Source: Kribbella caucasensis (GTDB taxonomy: Bacteria > Actinomycetota > Actinomycetes > Propionibacteriales > Kribbellaceae). Taken from it: a stretch of DNA of 64,000 bases. The DNA is taken from positions 1 to 64,000 of the forward strand of contig NZ_SNWQ01000032.1 in the NCBI RefSeq assembly GCF_004361855.1, in the 5' to 3' direction. Of this stretch, positions 1 to 7,654 are shown one piece after another. The notes beneath the pieces were generated by a model. The model saw nothing but the letters and a program-made list of their open reading frames with translations, was not told where the DNA came from and did not search any database. Position 1 is the stretch's first letter; each line of letters begins with the position of its first letter. A program made the position numbers and the translations under genes.

Positions 1-72
1 AACATCGCCCAACGCCTACGACATCACGCCCGAGACCCCGAAACCATCCTCAACCTGCTCCTGACCTGCTGA
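1..72 (+). pseudogene. 3' end of a gene entering the window, possibly ISAs1-type transposase
   Basis: Frame 1 is open from the window edge and ends at TGA 70-72, giving a 23-residue tail beginning NIAQRLRHHARDPETILNLL. This resembles the C-terminus of actinobacterial ISAs1-family DDE transposases, which commonly end in an N-I-A-x-x-L-R-H-H-A-R-D/H-P stretch. Only the tail is visible, so whether the gene upstream is intact cannot be judged. The assignment rests on memory of the family and is tentative. Confidence 0.4.
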
Positions 73-178
73 AACACGACTATGCCGGGGCCCTGGGTTG
101 CCGTCCCCTGCTGCGCTGTTCCCGGGGCGCGCGGGCCGGAGTACTTTGAAATTCAAGAGCTTTGGGAGGTGTGCGGAC

Positions 179-988
179 ATGAGCAACTGGAACGCCATGT
201 CGTACGAGGGCAAGGACACGATCCTCCGCGTGGTCCGGACCGAGGCCGAACAGTTCTTCGACCTGGTCGACCACGAGGAGACCTGGGACGCGCCGACCGG
301 CGCCGGTCACTGGCAGGTCCGCGACGTCGTGGCGCACATCGCCGACACCACCGAGGCGTACTTCGTCGCCTTCGACGCGGCGCGGTCGCACACCGAGGTG
401 CCGGCGGCGTACGGACTGCCGGGGATGGCAGATCGGGTCGACCAGCAGGCGCTCGCATTGCGGGGCGTTCCCCGGGCCGAGTTGGTCGAGCGGTTGCGCG
501 GCGACTTCGACAAGATCATGGAGATCTTCGACGCGCTCGGGCCGGACGAGTGGGGCGGTTTGACGGTGCCGCACTTCTACATGGGGCCGCTGCCGGCGTT
601 CTTCTTTCCCGGTTTCCAGTTGATGGATTACGGCGTCCACTCGTGGGACGTTCGGCAGGGCACTGGGCGGGCGCACGGTCTCGCCGGTGAGGCTGCCGAT
701 CTGCTGGTGCCGTTCATGTTCGTGTTGTGGCAGTACACGACCGGCTACAAGGATCCGTGCGAGCTGGGTATCCGGATCACCAGTGGGCCGAACGCCGGTG
801 ACACCCGGGTGCAGGTCGGCCCCGAGGGCATGTCGTACGAGTCGGGCGATGTGAGCGATCTGAGTACTGTGCTCGAGTTCGACCCGGGGAGTTTTGTGCT
901 GACCGCTTTTGGGCGGAGTAACGCCGGCACGATCCGTGGCGATCGGGCCACCGCCGACCGGTACCTGAACCTGTTCTTCCGGATCTGA
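179..988 (+). CDS. DinB-fold, maleylpyruvate-isomerase-type mycothiol-dependent protein
   Basis: A 269-residue cytosolic protein. The N-terminal half (W-x-A-P-T-G-A-G-H-W-x-V-R-D-V-V-A-H-I-A, about residues 35-60) matches the four-helix DinB/mycothiol-dependent maleylpyruvate isomerase N-terminal domain, in which a His is a metal ligand. The C-terminal half is the smaller family-specific domain. ATG 179 is chosen because a GGGAGG ribosome binding site lies at 164-169; the upstream extension to 98 has no such site. It sits 11 bases before the VOC-protein gene and is probably co-transcribed with it. The substrate is unknown; the family includes thiol-dependent isomerases and S-transferases in mycothiol-producing actinobacteria. 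Confidence 0.8.
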   Translation: MSNWNAMSYEGKDTILRVVRTEAEQFFDLVDHEETWDAPTGAGHWQVRDVVAHIADTTEAYFVAFDAARSHTEVPAAYGLPGMADRVDQQALALRGVPRAELVERLRGDFDKIMEIFDALGPDEWGGLTVPHFYMGPLPAFFFPGFQLMDYGVHSWDVRQGTGRAHGLAGEAADLLVPFMFVLWQYTTGYKDPCELGIRITSGPNAGDTRVQVGPEGMSYESGDVSDLSTVLEFDPGSFVLTAFGRSNAGTIRGDRATADRYLNLFFRI

Positions 989-999
989 GGAGGGGTTTG

Positions 1000-1497
1000 A
1001 TGACCGAGCTCGATTTGCACCGCATCGAGACGGAACGGGAACGGATCAGGGCGACGTACTTGCGCCCGGTCGGCGAGCGTCCCGCCTCGTCCGCGCGGGG
1101 GTTGCATCATGTGGCCGTGCTTTGCGCTGATGTGGAGCGGACGGTGCGCTTCTATGAGGGCGTGCTCGAGTTCCCGCTGACCGAGATCGTCGAGAACCGG
1201 GACTACAAAGGGTCGAACCACTTCTTCTTCGATATCGGCAATGGGAATCTGCTCGCATTCTTCGACTTTCCCGGGTTGGATCTGGGGCCGTACGCCGAAG
1301 TGCTCGGCGGGCTGCACCACATCGCCATCTCGGTCGAACCGGAGCGGTGGGAGAGGTTGAAGAACAACCTGCGATCGGCGCACGTCGAGTACCAGGAGGA
1401 GAGCGGGACGTCGATCTACTTCCGCGATCCCGACGGCACGCGGCTGGAACTGATCGCCGACCCCCTCGGCGAGATGTACGGATTGACCGTTTTGTAG
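1000..1497 (+). CDS. VOC-family (glyoxalase/dioxygenase fold) protein
   Basis: A 165-residue protein with the vicinal-oxygen-chelate pattern. A first module begins L-H-H-V-A-V-L near residue 30, a second begins L-H-H-I-A-I-S near residue 105, and there is a terminal Y-F-R-D-P-D-G-T-R-L-E-L-I motif. His and Glu in these positions are the usual metal ligands. The ATG at 1000 follows a GAGGAGGGG ribosome binding site at 987-995 that overlaps the end of the preceding gene, so the two genes are probably one operon. Substrate cannot be predicted; the family covers lyases, extradiol dioxygenases and antibiotic-binding proteins. Confidence 0.8.
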   Translation: MTELDLHRIETERERIRATYLRPVGERPASSARGLHHVAVLCADVERTVRFYEGVLEFPLTEIVENRDYKGSNHFFFDIGNGNLLAFFDFPGLDLGPYAEVLGGLHHIAISVEPERWERLKNNLRSAHVEYQEESGTSIYFRDPDGTRLELIADPLGEMYGLTVL

Positions 1498-1499
1498 GG

Positions 1500-1880
1500 T
1501 TACTCCTCCTCGGGCAGCGGGATCGTGTGCATCAGGGCGATCTGCCACTGGTCCTCGGCCTTGCGGAGCACGACCGTGGTCGGTGACGACACGTGCTGCT
1601 GCCTGCCGTCGAACTCGTAGTCCTGCTCGAGCCAGCAGGTCACCAGACCCGTGTCACCCCAGTCGAGTTCGTGTACGTCGTTCAGCTCGCTGCTGATCGC
1701 CCCCATCAGGGGACTCAGCTCCGCGTAATACGCGTCGATCTCCTTGGCGCCGCGCAGCCAGCGTCGCGAGACCTCGTCCACTCCTTGTGCGTCCTCGGTC
1801 GTCAGCGTCCGGATCGTGTCCCAATCCTTCTGGTCGAACGCGGTCATCATCCTCCGGACCGTCGCCTCGAGCTCGGCCAT
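1500..1880 (-). CDS. SnoaL-like / NTF2-fold small protein
   Basis: A 126-residue protein of the SnoaL-like NTF2 fold. It has an N-terminal helix pair (A-F-D-Q-K-D-W-D-T-I-R-T-L), a central H-E-L-D-W-G-D and a C-terminal beta pair ending in a basic/aromatic strand (W-Q-I-A-L-M-H-T). Start ATG 1880 is preceded on the minus strand by GGGGAGG with about 8 bases of spacing; a longer ORF to 1922 lacks this. It converges on the VOC gene with 2 bases between stops. These proteins are often isomerases, cyclases or binding proteins, and no specific role is inferred. Confidence 0.75.
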   Translation of the reverse strand: MAELEATVRRMMTAFDQKDWDTIRTLTTEDAQGVDEVSRRWLRGAKEIDAYYAELSPLMGAISSELNDVHELDWGDTGLVTCWLEQDYEFDGRQQHVSSPTTVVLRKAEDQWQIALMHTIPLPEEE

Positions 1881-2220
1881 CGATCCCACCTCCCCTTGAA
1901 GAAATCCCCTTCCGCTCACCATCGCACCGGGGCGCTGCGGCGTACAGGCTCGCGGGCCGGGTGGGGGTTCGCGTGGGCCGGATCGGGGCGTCGGTGGGGA
2001 CCTCGGTCAAGAAGTGGGGGGCTTGAACATGTAATAGCCAGTTCACGGTCCCGGGTCGTTGTTCAAGGTCCCGGGGTTGGGCAGTACTGCGCCGATGACG
2101 GTAACCAATTGCCGGATGTTGGCGAAAAGTTGCCGTGCTGTGGATGAGGGGCGCCAGCACCGACGTGGTGGGGATCGGGCGGGGCGAAGAGTTGTCCGTG
2201 GGGTGAATTAGGGTCGTTGC
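1881..2220. other. intergenic region with dispersed repeat copy
   Basis: About 340 bases between divergently transcribed genes. No supported gene. It must hold promoters for both neighbours, but no convincing -10/-35 pair was recognised. A copy of the GTTCA(A/C)GGTCCC palindromic repeat lies at 2023-2072 and is listed separately. Confidence 0.6.
2023..2072. repeat. dispersed GTTCA(A/C)GGTCCC palindromic repeat, copy 1
   Basis: Positions 2023-2052 match 43991-44020 at 26 of 30 bases: TTGAAC, an A/T-rich middle, CCAGTTCA, then GGTCCC. A second GTTCAAGGTCCC follows at 2061-2072 and can pair with CTTGAAC at 2022-2028. The same core recurs near 16.6 kb and 44.0 kb, always between genes. Confidence 0.6.
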
Positions 2221-3780
2221 ATGGTGACGGGTGAGCGGGCTGGCAAGCCGGAGGACACGGTTGAGGAGAAGGGGGAGGGGGCCGGGGAGGGGGCGAGAGT
2301 TGAGGAGGGGGCGAAAGTTGAGTCGGGGGAGGTGAAGGGGGCGGCTCAGGGGCCGGTTGACGAGTTGACGAGTACGCAGCATGTGTTGACGGTGGGGCGG
2401 CGGAAGCTGAAGTACACGGCTACTGCTGGGCGGATCGTGTTGCGGCAGGAGGTGTTGACGGACGGGAAGTTCGACGGGCATCTGCCGAAGGCGGAAGTGT
2501 TTCTGACGGCGTACACGTTGGACGGGGCGGACGCGGGGGAACGGCCGGTGACGTTTGCGTTCAACGGTGGGCCGGGGTCGTCGAGTATCTGGTTGCATCT
2601 TGGGTTGCTGGGGCCGCGTCGGGTGGTGTCCGGCGATGCGGGTGAGCTCGCGCCGCCGCCGTACGGGTTGGTGGACAACGCGGAGACGCTGCTGCAGCAC
2701 AGTGATCTGGTGTTCATCGACCCGGTGTCGACGGGGTACTCGCGCGCTGTCGAGGGCGAGAAGCCGGGGGAGTACCACGGGTTCACGCGCGACCTGGAGT
2801 CCGTCGGTGAAGTGATCCGGTTGTGGACGGCGCGCAACGGCAGGTGGATGTCGCCGAAGTTCCTGGCGGGGGAGTCGTACGGTACGACGCGCGCCGCGGG
2901 GTTGGCGGCGCATCTGCAGGAGCGGTACGGGATGTACCTGAACGGGGTGATGCTGATCTCGGCCGTGCTCGAGTTCGGCACTATCGTGTTCTCGCCGGGG
3001 AACGATCTGCCGTACTCGTTGTTCCTCCCGTCGTACGCCGCGCTCGCGCACTACCACGGGGTCGCGGGTGAAGGGCGATCGCTGGAGGACGTGCTGGCCG
3101 ACGCGGAGGAGTTCGCCGCCGGTCCGTATCCGCAAGCGCTTGCGCAAGGCAACCGTTTGCCGGCCGAGGAGCGGGCTGCGGTGGTGACCCGGCTGGCGGC
3201 GCTGACCGGGCTCTCCGAGGACTACGTCGACCGGGTGGACCTGCGGATCGAGCACACCCGCTTCTTCTCCGAACTGCTGCGCTCGCGGCGATTGGTGGTC
3301 GGCCGGCTGGACGGGCGCTTCACCGGCTGGGATCCCGACTTCGGTCGCGAACGGCCGCTCGAGGACCCGTCGTTCAGCGCCATCATCGGGCCGTACACCG
3401 CTGCGTTGAACCACTACTTGCGGGCCGAGCTGGAGTACGAGAACGATCTGCCGTACGAGTTCCTCAGCCAGGATGCGAACAAGGACTGGTCGTTCAAGGA
3501 GTTCGAGAACGACCACGTCACGGTGGCCGGCAAACTCGCGGACGCGATGCGCGCGAACCCGCATCTCAAGGTGCACGTCGGATCGGGTCACTACGACTGC
3601 GCGACGCCGTACTACGCGACGGAGTACACGCTCGGCCGACTGCAGTTGCCGCCGGAGCTGGTGCCGAACGTCGAGGTCCGCTACTACCCGGCCGGCCACA
3701 TGATGTACGTCCATGATGCTTCCCGCCGTCAGCAGGCGAAGGACCTGGCCGCCTTCATCCACGGAGCATCCAACCGATGA
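2221..3780 (+). CDS. S10-family serine carboxypeptidase-like peptidase
   Basis: A 519-residue alpha/beta-hydrolase of peptidase family S10. The oxyanion region is F-N-G-G-P-G-S-S-S near residue 115. The nucleophile is Ser219 in G-E-S-Y-G, Asp459 is in G-H-Y-D-C-A-T-P, and His493 is in A-G-H-M-M-Y. The catalytic triad is therefore complete. The first 45 residues are a Gly/Glu/Lys-rich low-complexity stretch, and no signal peptide is visible, so it is probably cytosolic. ATG 2221 has no clear ribosome binding site and a GTG follows at 2224, so the start is approximate. A 28-codon ORF overlaps its stop codon. Confidence 0.85.
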   Translation: MVTGERAGKPEDTVEEKGEGAGEGARVEEGAKVESGEVKGAAQGPVDELTSTQHVLTVGRRKLKYTATAGRIVLRQEVLTDGKFDGHLPKAEVFLTAYTLDGADAGERPVTFAFNGGPGSSSIWLHLGLLGPRRVVSGDAGELAPPPYGLVDNAETLLQHSDLVFIDPVSTGYSRAVEGEKPGEYHGFTRDLESVGEVIRLWTARNGRWMSPKFLAGESYGTTRAAGLAAHLQERYGMYLNGVMLISAVLEFGTIVFSPGNDLPYSLFLPSYAALAHYHGVAGEGRSLEDVLADAEEFAAGPYPQALAQGNRLPAEERAAVVTRLAALTGLSEDYVDRVDLRIEHTRFFSELLRSRRLVVGRLDGRFTGWDPDFGRERPLEDPSFSAIIGPYTAALNHYLRAELEYENDLPYEFLSQDANKDWSFKEFENDHVTVAGKLADAMRANPHLKVHVGSGHYDCATPYYATEYTLGRLQLPPELVPNVEVRYYPAGHMMYVHDASRRQQAKDLAAFIHGASNR

Positions 3781-3863
3781 GCGACACACCCGAGGATCTC
3801 GCCGCCACCACCCTCGCCTTCGGCCACGAGGTCATCGCCGACGCACGGGCTACGGCAGTGTGA
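3777..3863 (+). CDS. 28-residue ORF coupled to the S10 peptidase, probable gene remnant
   Basis: ATG at 3777 overlaps the TGA of the peptidase gene (ATGA), the usual geometry of translational coupling. The ORF encodes MSDTPEDLAATTLAFGHEVI plus eight residues and stops at 3861-3863, one base before the convergent map stop. It is too short to assign to a family. It may be the truncated start of a former downstream operon gene or a real short peptide. Confidence 0.35.
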   Translation: MSDTPEDLAATTLAFGHEVIADARATAV

Positions 3864-4712
3864 CTAAGGCAGGGTGAGGATTTCGGCGCCGGTGTCGGTG
3901 ACCACCAGGGTCTGCTCGAACTGGGCGGTGCGGGACTTGTCCTTGGTGACGGCGGTCCAGCCGTCGTCCCAAAGGTCGTATTCGTACGTGCCGAGGGTGA
4001 GCATCGGCTCGATGGTGAACGTCATCCCGGGCTCGATCACGTCGTCGAATCGCTCGTCGTCGTAGTGCGGGATGATCAGGCCGGAGTGGAACGACGTGGC
4101 GATGCCGTGCCCGGTGAAGTCGCGGACCACGCCGTACCCGAAGCGTTTTGCGTACGACTCGATGACGCGGCCGATGATGCTCACCTGGCGGCCGGGCTTG
4201 ACCGCCTTGATGCCGCGGTTCATCGCCTCCCGGGTGCGCTCGACCAGCAGCCGGCTCTCCTCGTCGACATCGCCGACCAGGAACGTCGCGTTGTTGTCGC
4301 CGTGCACACCGCCGATGTACGCGGTGATGTCGACGTTGACGATGTCGCCGTCCTCGAGCGGGCGGTCGTCGGGGATGCCGTGGCAGATCACTTCGTTCAC
4401 CGACGTGCACAGGGACTTCGGGTAGTCGCGGTAGCCGAGCGTCGACGGGTACGCCCCGTGCTCGACCAGGAACTCATGACCGACCCTGTCCAGCTCGTCG
4501 GTGGTGACACCGGGCTTCGCGGCCTCACCGACCGCCGCCAGCGCCTGCGCCGCGAGCCTGCCCGCGACGCGCATCTTCTCGATCAGCTCGGGCGATGTGA
4601 CATACGAGCCCTCGTACGGCGTGGGCGCGGGCTGATCGACATACTCCGGGCGCGGAATGGATGCGGGGACCGGGCGGCGCGGCGAGATGATGCCGGGAGT
4701 GAGAAGCGACAT
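3864..4712 (-). CDS. map: type I methionine aminopeptidase
   Basis: A 282-residue cytosolic metalloprotease that removes initiator Met from nascent proteins. The pita-bread ligands are visible: N-V-D-I-T and H-G-D-N-N (the two Asp), H in F-T-G-H-G-I, E in F-T-I-E-P-M and E in Q-F-E-Q-T. The substrate-pocket motif V-N-E-V-I-C-H-G-I-P is present. A Pro-rich N-terminal extension of about 40 residues (R-R-P-V-P-A-S-I-P-R-P) is typical of actinobacterial MapB-type enzymes. ATG 4712 is used; the ribosome binding site is weak. Confidence 0.95.
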   Translation of the reverse strand: MSLLTPGIISPRRPVPASIPRPEYVDQPAPTPYEGSYVTSPELIEKMRVAGRLAAQALAAVGEAAKPGVTTDELDRVGHEFLVEHGAYPSTLGYRDYPKSLCTSVNEVICHGIPDDRPLEDGDIVNVDITAYIGGVHGDNNATFLVGDVDEESRLLVERTREAMNRGIKAVKPGRQVSIIGRVIESYAKRFGYGVVRDFTGHGIATSFHSGLIIPHYDDERFDDVIEPGMTFTIEPMLTLGTYEYDLWDDGWTAVTKDKSRTAQFEQTLVVTDTGAEILTLP

Positions 4713-4758
4713 GGTGAGATCATTCTAGTGAGCGGTATCAACGCCCCAGGAGGTGGCC

Positions 4759-4953
4759 ATGCCCAAGGCCGACGATCACAGCAACGAGTGGTACTACAAC
4801 GTCAAAACCGGCAAGGTCGAGCCCTACCAAGGGGACAGGGCGGCCGAACGGCTGGGGCCTTACAGCTCCCCGGAGGAAGCTGCCCGGGCCCTCGAGAAGG
4901 TCCAGGAACGCAACGAGGCCTGGGACAACGACCCGAAGTGGGAAGACGACTGA
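4759..4953 (+). CDS. small SPOR-like actinobacterial protein
   Basis: A 64-residue acidic protein starting MPKADDHSNEWYYNVKTGKV. The W-Y-Y-N-x-x-T-G-K-V-E start followed by L-G-P-Y-x-S-x-E-E-A-A-R-A-L-E is the pattern of short SPOR-domain-annotated proteins common in actinobacteria. ATG 4759 sits 5 bases after AGGAGG (4748-4753), which decides against the GTG at 4753. It is divergent from map. Function unknown. Confidence 0.75.
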   Translation: MPKADDHSNEWYYNVKTGKVEPYQGDRAAERLGPYSSPEEAARALEKVQERNEAWDNDPKWEDD

Positions 4954-4968
4954 CGCGAACCGACGACT

Positions 4969-5007
4969 GAGGGGCACCACCGTGAAAGGTGGTGCCCCTC
5001 GTTGTTT
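4969..5007. terminator. bidirectional intrinsic terminator
   Basis: A perfect 13-bp stem (GAGGGGCACCACC, 4969-4981, with its complement at 4988-5000) encloses a 6-base GTGAAA loop and is followed by a T-rich GTTGTTT. It lies between the convergent stops of the SPOR-like gene and the histone-like gene. Confidence 0.9.
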
Positions 5008-5009
5008 CG

Positions 5010-5603
5010 TCAGGCCTTCTTCGCCACCCGGCGGGCCGGGGCCTTGCGGGCCGGCGTGCGCTTGGCGACGGTCTTGCGGGCGGCCGTCCTGGCCGGCGCC
5101 TTCTTCGCCGCGACGCGTTTCGCCGGGGCCTTCTTCGCCGCGGCCTTGACCGGGGCCTTCTTCGCGGCCACCTTCTTCGCCGGAGCCTTCTTGGCCACCG
5201 TCTTCCTGGCGACGGTCTTCTTGGCCGGCGCCTTCTTTGCCGGGGCCTTCTTCGCTACCACCTTCTTGGCCGCGGCCTTCTTCGCCGGGGCCTTCTTGGC
5301 AACGGTCTTCTTGGCCACCGTCTTCTTTGCGGGGGCCTTCTTGGCGGGAGCCTTCTTCGCCACCGTCTTCTTCGCGGCCGTCGTCCTCGCCGCGGTCGTC
5401 TTCTTTGCCGGCGCCTTCTTGGCGGGCGCCTTGGAGACCGCCTTCTTGGCCGCACTCACCTTCTTCGTCACTGTCTTCTTCGCCGCGGTGACCTTGCGCG
5501 CGGCGGTCTTCTTTGCGGCTGGGGCCTTCTTGGCGACAGTCTTCTTGGCGGGAGAAGCCTTTTTGGCTGTCGCCTTCCCTGCGGCTGCCTTCTTGGCTGG
5601 CAC
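5010..5603 (-). CDS. lysine/alanine-rich histone H1-like protein (tail only)
   Basis: A 197-residue, extremely basic protein made almost entirely of K-K-A-P-A-K-K, A-K-K-T-V and A-A-K-K units, with no HU domain in front. It resembles the C-terminal tail of eukaryotic histone H1 and of actinobacterial HupS/Lsr2-associated basic tails, so it is expected to bind DNA non-specifically and take part in nucleoid compaction. Start GTG 5603 is preceded by AAGGAGG with 6 bases spacing. The apparent Leu/Arg-rich ORFs on the opposite strand are shadows of the repeat. Confidence 0.8.
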   Translation of the reverse strand: MPAKKAAAGKATAKKASPAKKTVAKKAPAAKKTAARKVTAAKKTVTKKVSAAKKAVSKAPAKKAPAKKTTAARTTAAKKTVAKKAPAKKAPAKKTVAKKTVAKKAPAKKAAAKKVVAKKAPAKKAPAKKTVARKTVAKKAPAKKVAAKKAPVKAAAKKAPAKRVAAKKAPARTAARKTVAKRTPARKAPARRVAKKA

Positions 5604-5961
5604 TCTGCCTCCTTGGTGCGGCTGAGGAAAACCACGGTGGATTCCTCGTCGTCACGATGATGACAACAGTTGGTGCCTACGTAAAGCACCCGAAACGCCC
5701 GCAGGTCAAGGCGTCCAGGCCCGCAATTCGGGCGGTAAAGCCGAAAATCCTTGTGCAGAAGGGATTCCGGTGCAGGTCGAGCATGCCGGACGGCCGCAAA
5801 TAATTGTTGGCGACACGCGCACGAAGAAGGCCCTGATGTGCCCTCTTCGTGCTTCCGAGCGAAGTGTTGTCCTCGGCAACCTCTCGTCACAACGCACCCG
5901 CAACACCCTTCGAAGACCTCTGCGATGCTGGTCTGAACGATGCCTTCAACGAGTTGGAGTG
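5604..5961. other. long divergent intergenic region with an inverted repeat
   Basis: About 358 bases between divergent genes with no supported coding sequence. An inverted repeat lies at 5819-5830 and 5841-5852 (GCACGAAGAAGG with a partner matching 11 of 12, 10-base loop). Open frames through it, including the upstream extension of the next gene, lack start signals. Confidence 0.5.
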
Positions 5962-6702
5962 ATGGTGCGCGACGACCTCGGCATGCATGTCGAACTGCCC
6001 TCGCGAGTACGTCGGGTGGTGAGCATCGTGCCGTCGTTGACGGAGTCGATCGCGGCCACACATCGAGAGTTGCTCGTCGGCGCGACCGATTGGTGCACAC
6101 ATCCGGCCGACCTCGACGTGGTTCGTGTTCGCGGTACGAAGAACCCCGACGTCGACCTCATTCGCAAGCTCGCGCCCGATGTCGTGATCGCGAATGCCGA
6201 GGAGAATCACGACCCCGATCTGGCCGCGTTGAGGGACGCCGGTCTGCCGGTTTGGGTGACCGCACCGACGACCGTCGAGCAGTCACTGGAATCACTGAGA
6301 CGAATGCTCTCGGCAATCACCGGCGACGTCCCCGGTTGGCTCGACGAAGCCCGCGAGGTGTGGCGACCGCCGTACGCCGGTCCGCGCCGGCGGGCCGTGA
6401 TTCCGATCTGGCGGCGGCCGTGGATGGCATTGGGCCGGAACACCTTCGCCGGTGATCTGCTGCAAAGGATCGGCATCGACAACGTGTTCGCGGATTCGGC
6501 CGAGCGGTATCCGCGGATCGACCCGGCCGCGTTACCGGCGTACGAGCTGGTGGTGTTGCCGGACGAGCCTTATGCCTTTTCGCCGGACGACGGGCCGGAG
6601 GCATTCGGCGAAAGAGCGGTATGTGTGTCCGGCCGGCATCTGACCTGGTACGGACCGTCACTGGTCGAAGCCCGCGACCTGCTCACCGGACAGCTGACGT
6701 GA
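5962..6702 (+). CDS. cytosolic helical-backbone metal-receptor (BtuF/FhuD-like) protein
   Basis: A 246-residue protein with the type III periplasmic-binding fold signature R-V-V-S-I-V-P-S-L-T-E-S near residue 15, L-A-P-D-V-V-I-A-N near residue 75, and a long linking helix. It lacks a signal peptide or lipobox, so it is a cytosolic member like others in actinobacteria rather than a transporter component; ligand (corrinoid or iron chelate) is unknown. ATG 5962 has a GGAG at 5956-5959, and the ORF upstream of it has no family match. The next gene is a tiny Cys-rich protein with a candidate iron box. Confidence 0.75.
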   Translation: MVRDDLGMHVELPSRVRRVVSIVPSLTESIAATHRELLVGATDWCTHPADLDVVRVRGTKNPDVDLIRKLAPDVVIANAEENHDPDLAALRDAGLPVWVTAPTTVEQSLESLRRMLSAITGDVPGWLDEAREVWRPPYAGPRRRAVIPIWRRPWMALGRNTFAGDLLQRIGIDNVFADSAERYPRIDPAALPAYELVVLPDEPYAFSPDDGPEAFGERAVCVSGRHLTWYGPSLVEARDLLTGQLT

Positions 6703-6791
6703 TCAGCGGACGGCCGATCGTGATGAGCGGACAATCGGAGCGATCAGCGGACAGTGGGCGTGAGGTGCGCCACGAATACTGCCTTGTCAGC

Positions 6792-6826
6792 TAGACGCTT
6801 AGGGTTGCCTCACCTACTCTTTCGGC
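6792..6826 (+). promoter_or_regulatory. candidate leaderless promoter with IdeR/DtxR-type iron box
   Basis: TAGACG (6792-6797), a 17-base spacer and TACTCT (6815-6820) form a plausible -35/-10 pair that places the transcript start at the ATG at 6827. Overlapping it, TTAGGGTTGCCTCACCTAC (6799-6817) matches 15 of 19 positions of the DtxR/IdeR consensus TTAGGTTAGCCTAACCTAA. This suggests iron-dependent repression; it is sequence inference only. Confidence 0.55.
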
Positions 6827-7003
6827 ATGCCGTCGATGACCGCGAAGAAGAAGTGCTGCAAGGACAAGCCGAGGTGCAAGAAGTGCCCGGTGGTCCTCAA
6901 GCGGCTCGCCGATGCCGGCTGCGCGGAGCGGTGCGACCTGCGGCATTACCTCGTCGACAAGAAGATCCCGAAGAAGCTGCTGAAGGAAGCCCGCAGCCGC
7001 TGA
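6827..7003 (+). CDS. small Cys-rich basic protein, possibly iron-regulated
   Basis: A 58-residue protein, MPSMTAKKKCCKDKPRCKKC followed by P-V-V-L-K-R-L and a C-x3-C further on, ending K-K-L-L-K-E-A-R-S-R. Six Cys and 15 or so Lys/Arg suggest a metal- or Fe-S-binding small protein; the C-C-x5-C-x2-C cluster is at the N-terminus. No ribosome binding site precedes the ATG, and the promoter geometry supports a leaderless mRNA. I recognise it only as a conserved actinobacterial hypothetical. It follows the metal-receptor-like gene by 124 bases. Confidence 0.7.
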   Translation: MPSMTAKKKCCKDKPRCKKCPVVLKRLADAGCAERCDLRHYLVDKKIPKKLLKEARSR

Positions 7004-7019
7004 CTCGCCAGGCTGGTCC

Positions 7020-7061
7020 CAGGAGGCTGCTCCCAGGAGGCTGCTCCCAGGAGGCTGGGCT
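7020..7061. repeat. 14-bp tandem repeat between convergent genes
   Basis: Two exact copies of CAGGAGGCTGCTCC (7020-7033, 7034-7047) and a third degenerate copy (7048-7061) that runs into the stop codon of the Nudix gene. A partial unit, CAGGCTGGTCC, precedes them at 7009-7019. The array may contribute to termination, but no T-tract is present. Confidence 0.85.
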
Positions 7062-7558
7062 CAGGACGCCTGGCGCAGGTTGATGGCGTCGACGGCTTGG
7101 CGGAGCAGACCGGGGATGGTGACGTGCGCGGCCTGACCGGTCGCCTCCAGTTCGTCCGAGTACCACCAGCCGTGCGCGCTGATCGTCTCCAGTTCGAGCT
7201 GCTCCTGGTTGGCGAAGCTCACCTCGACCCGGTCCACGCCGACGGCGAAGAACGTCTGGTGCTGGATGATCCGGCAGCCGCCCCACTCGAACTCGATCGT
7301 GTTCGTCGCCACCGGTTCGCCCAGTGCCTCGGCCGGCAGCTGGATGCCGACCTCCTCGCGCAGTTCGCGACTACCGGCCTGTGCGACCGTCTCGCCGGTC
7401 TCGACGCCGCCACCGATCGTGAACCAGTACGGCGTCGTCGGCTTCAGCGGGTCCCACCCGTGCAACAGCAACACCCGGCCGTCCGAGCGGACGGGCAGGA
7501 CGCGGGCCGTCGTACGCCGGACGACGGTTCCGGGCGGAGGCAGGCGCGATTCGGTCAC
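7061..7558 (-). CDS. Nudix hydrolase
   Basis: A 165-residue pyrophosphohydrolase. The Nudix box is perfect (G-x5-E-x7-R-E-L-x-E-E-x-G-I, about residues 50-72), giving the Mg2+ site. The rest has an aromatic F-F-A-V-G strand and a W-W-Y-S-D-E-L segment. Substrate is unknown; housecleaning of nucleotide derivatives is typical. Start is GTG 7558 with a GAGG ribosome binding site. It is divergent from the aldo/keto reductase, with 96 bases between starts. Confidence 0.9.
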   Translation of the reverse strand: MTESRLPPPGTVVRRTTARVLPVRSDGRVLLLHGWDPLKPTTPYWFTIGGGVETGETVAQAGSRELREEVGIQLPAEALGEPVATNTIEFEWGGCRIIQHQTFFAVGVDRVEVSFANQEQLELETISAHGWWYSDELEATGQAAHVTIPGLLRQAVDAINLRQAS

Positions 7559-7654
7559 ACCTCAAAACGCTAGAGGACGAAGCCGGTACGGCGACGGCTC
7601 CTGCGGCGCGTCTCACATTCGTTGCCCCGTGCCCGCAGTGAGACGATCGAAGAC

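Noticed and set aside
1654..3789. 711-residue minus-strand ORF over the S10 peptidase gene
   Set aside because: It is antisense to a gene with a full catalytic triad. Its Arg/His/Val-rich product has no domain pattern, as expected of an antisense shadow in high-GC DNA.
4989..5660. Leu/Arg and Phe/Ala-rich plus-strand ORFs (up to 223 residues) over the histone-like gene
   Set aside because: The A-K-K codon repeat leaves all frames open. The ribosome binding site, terminator and lysine-rich composition support the minus-strand frame.
5770..5961. N-terminal extension of the metal-receptor-like protein
   Set aside because: The 64 extra residues have no signal-peptide or family pattern, and GGAG precedes the ATG at 5962.
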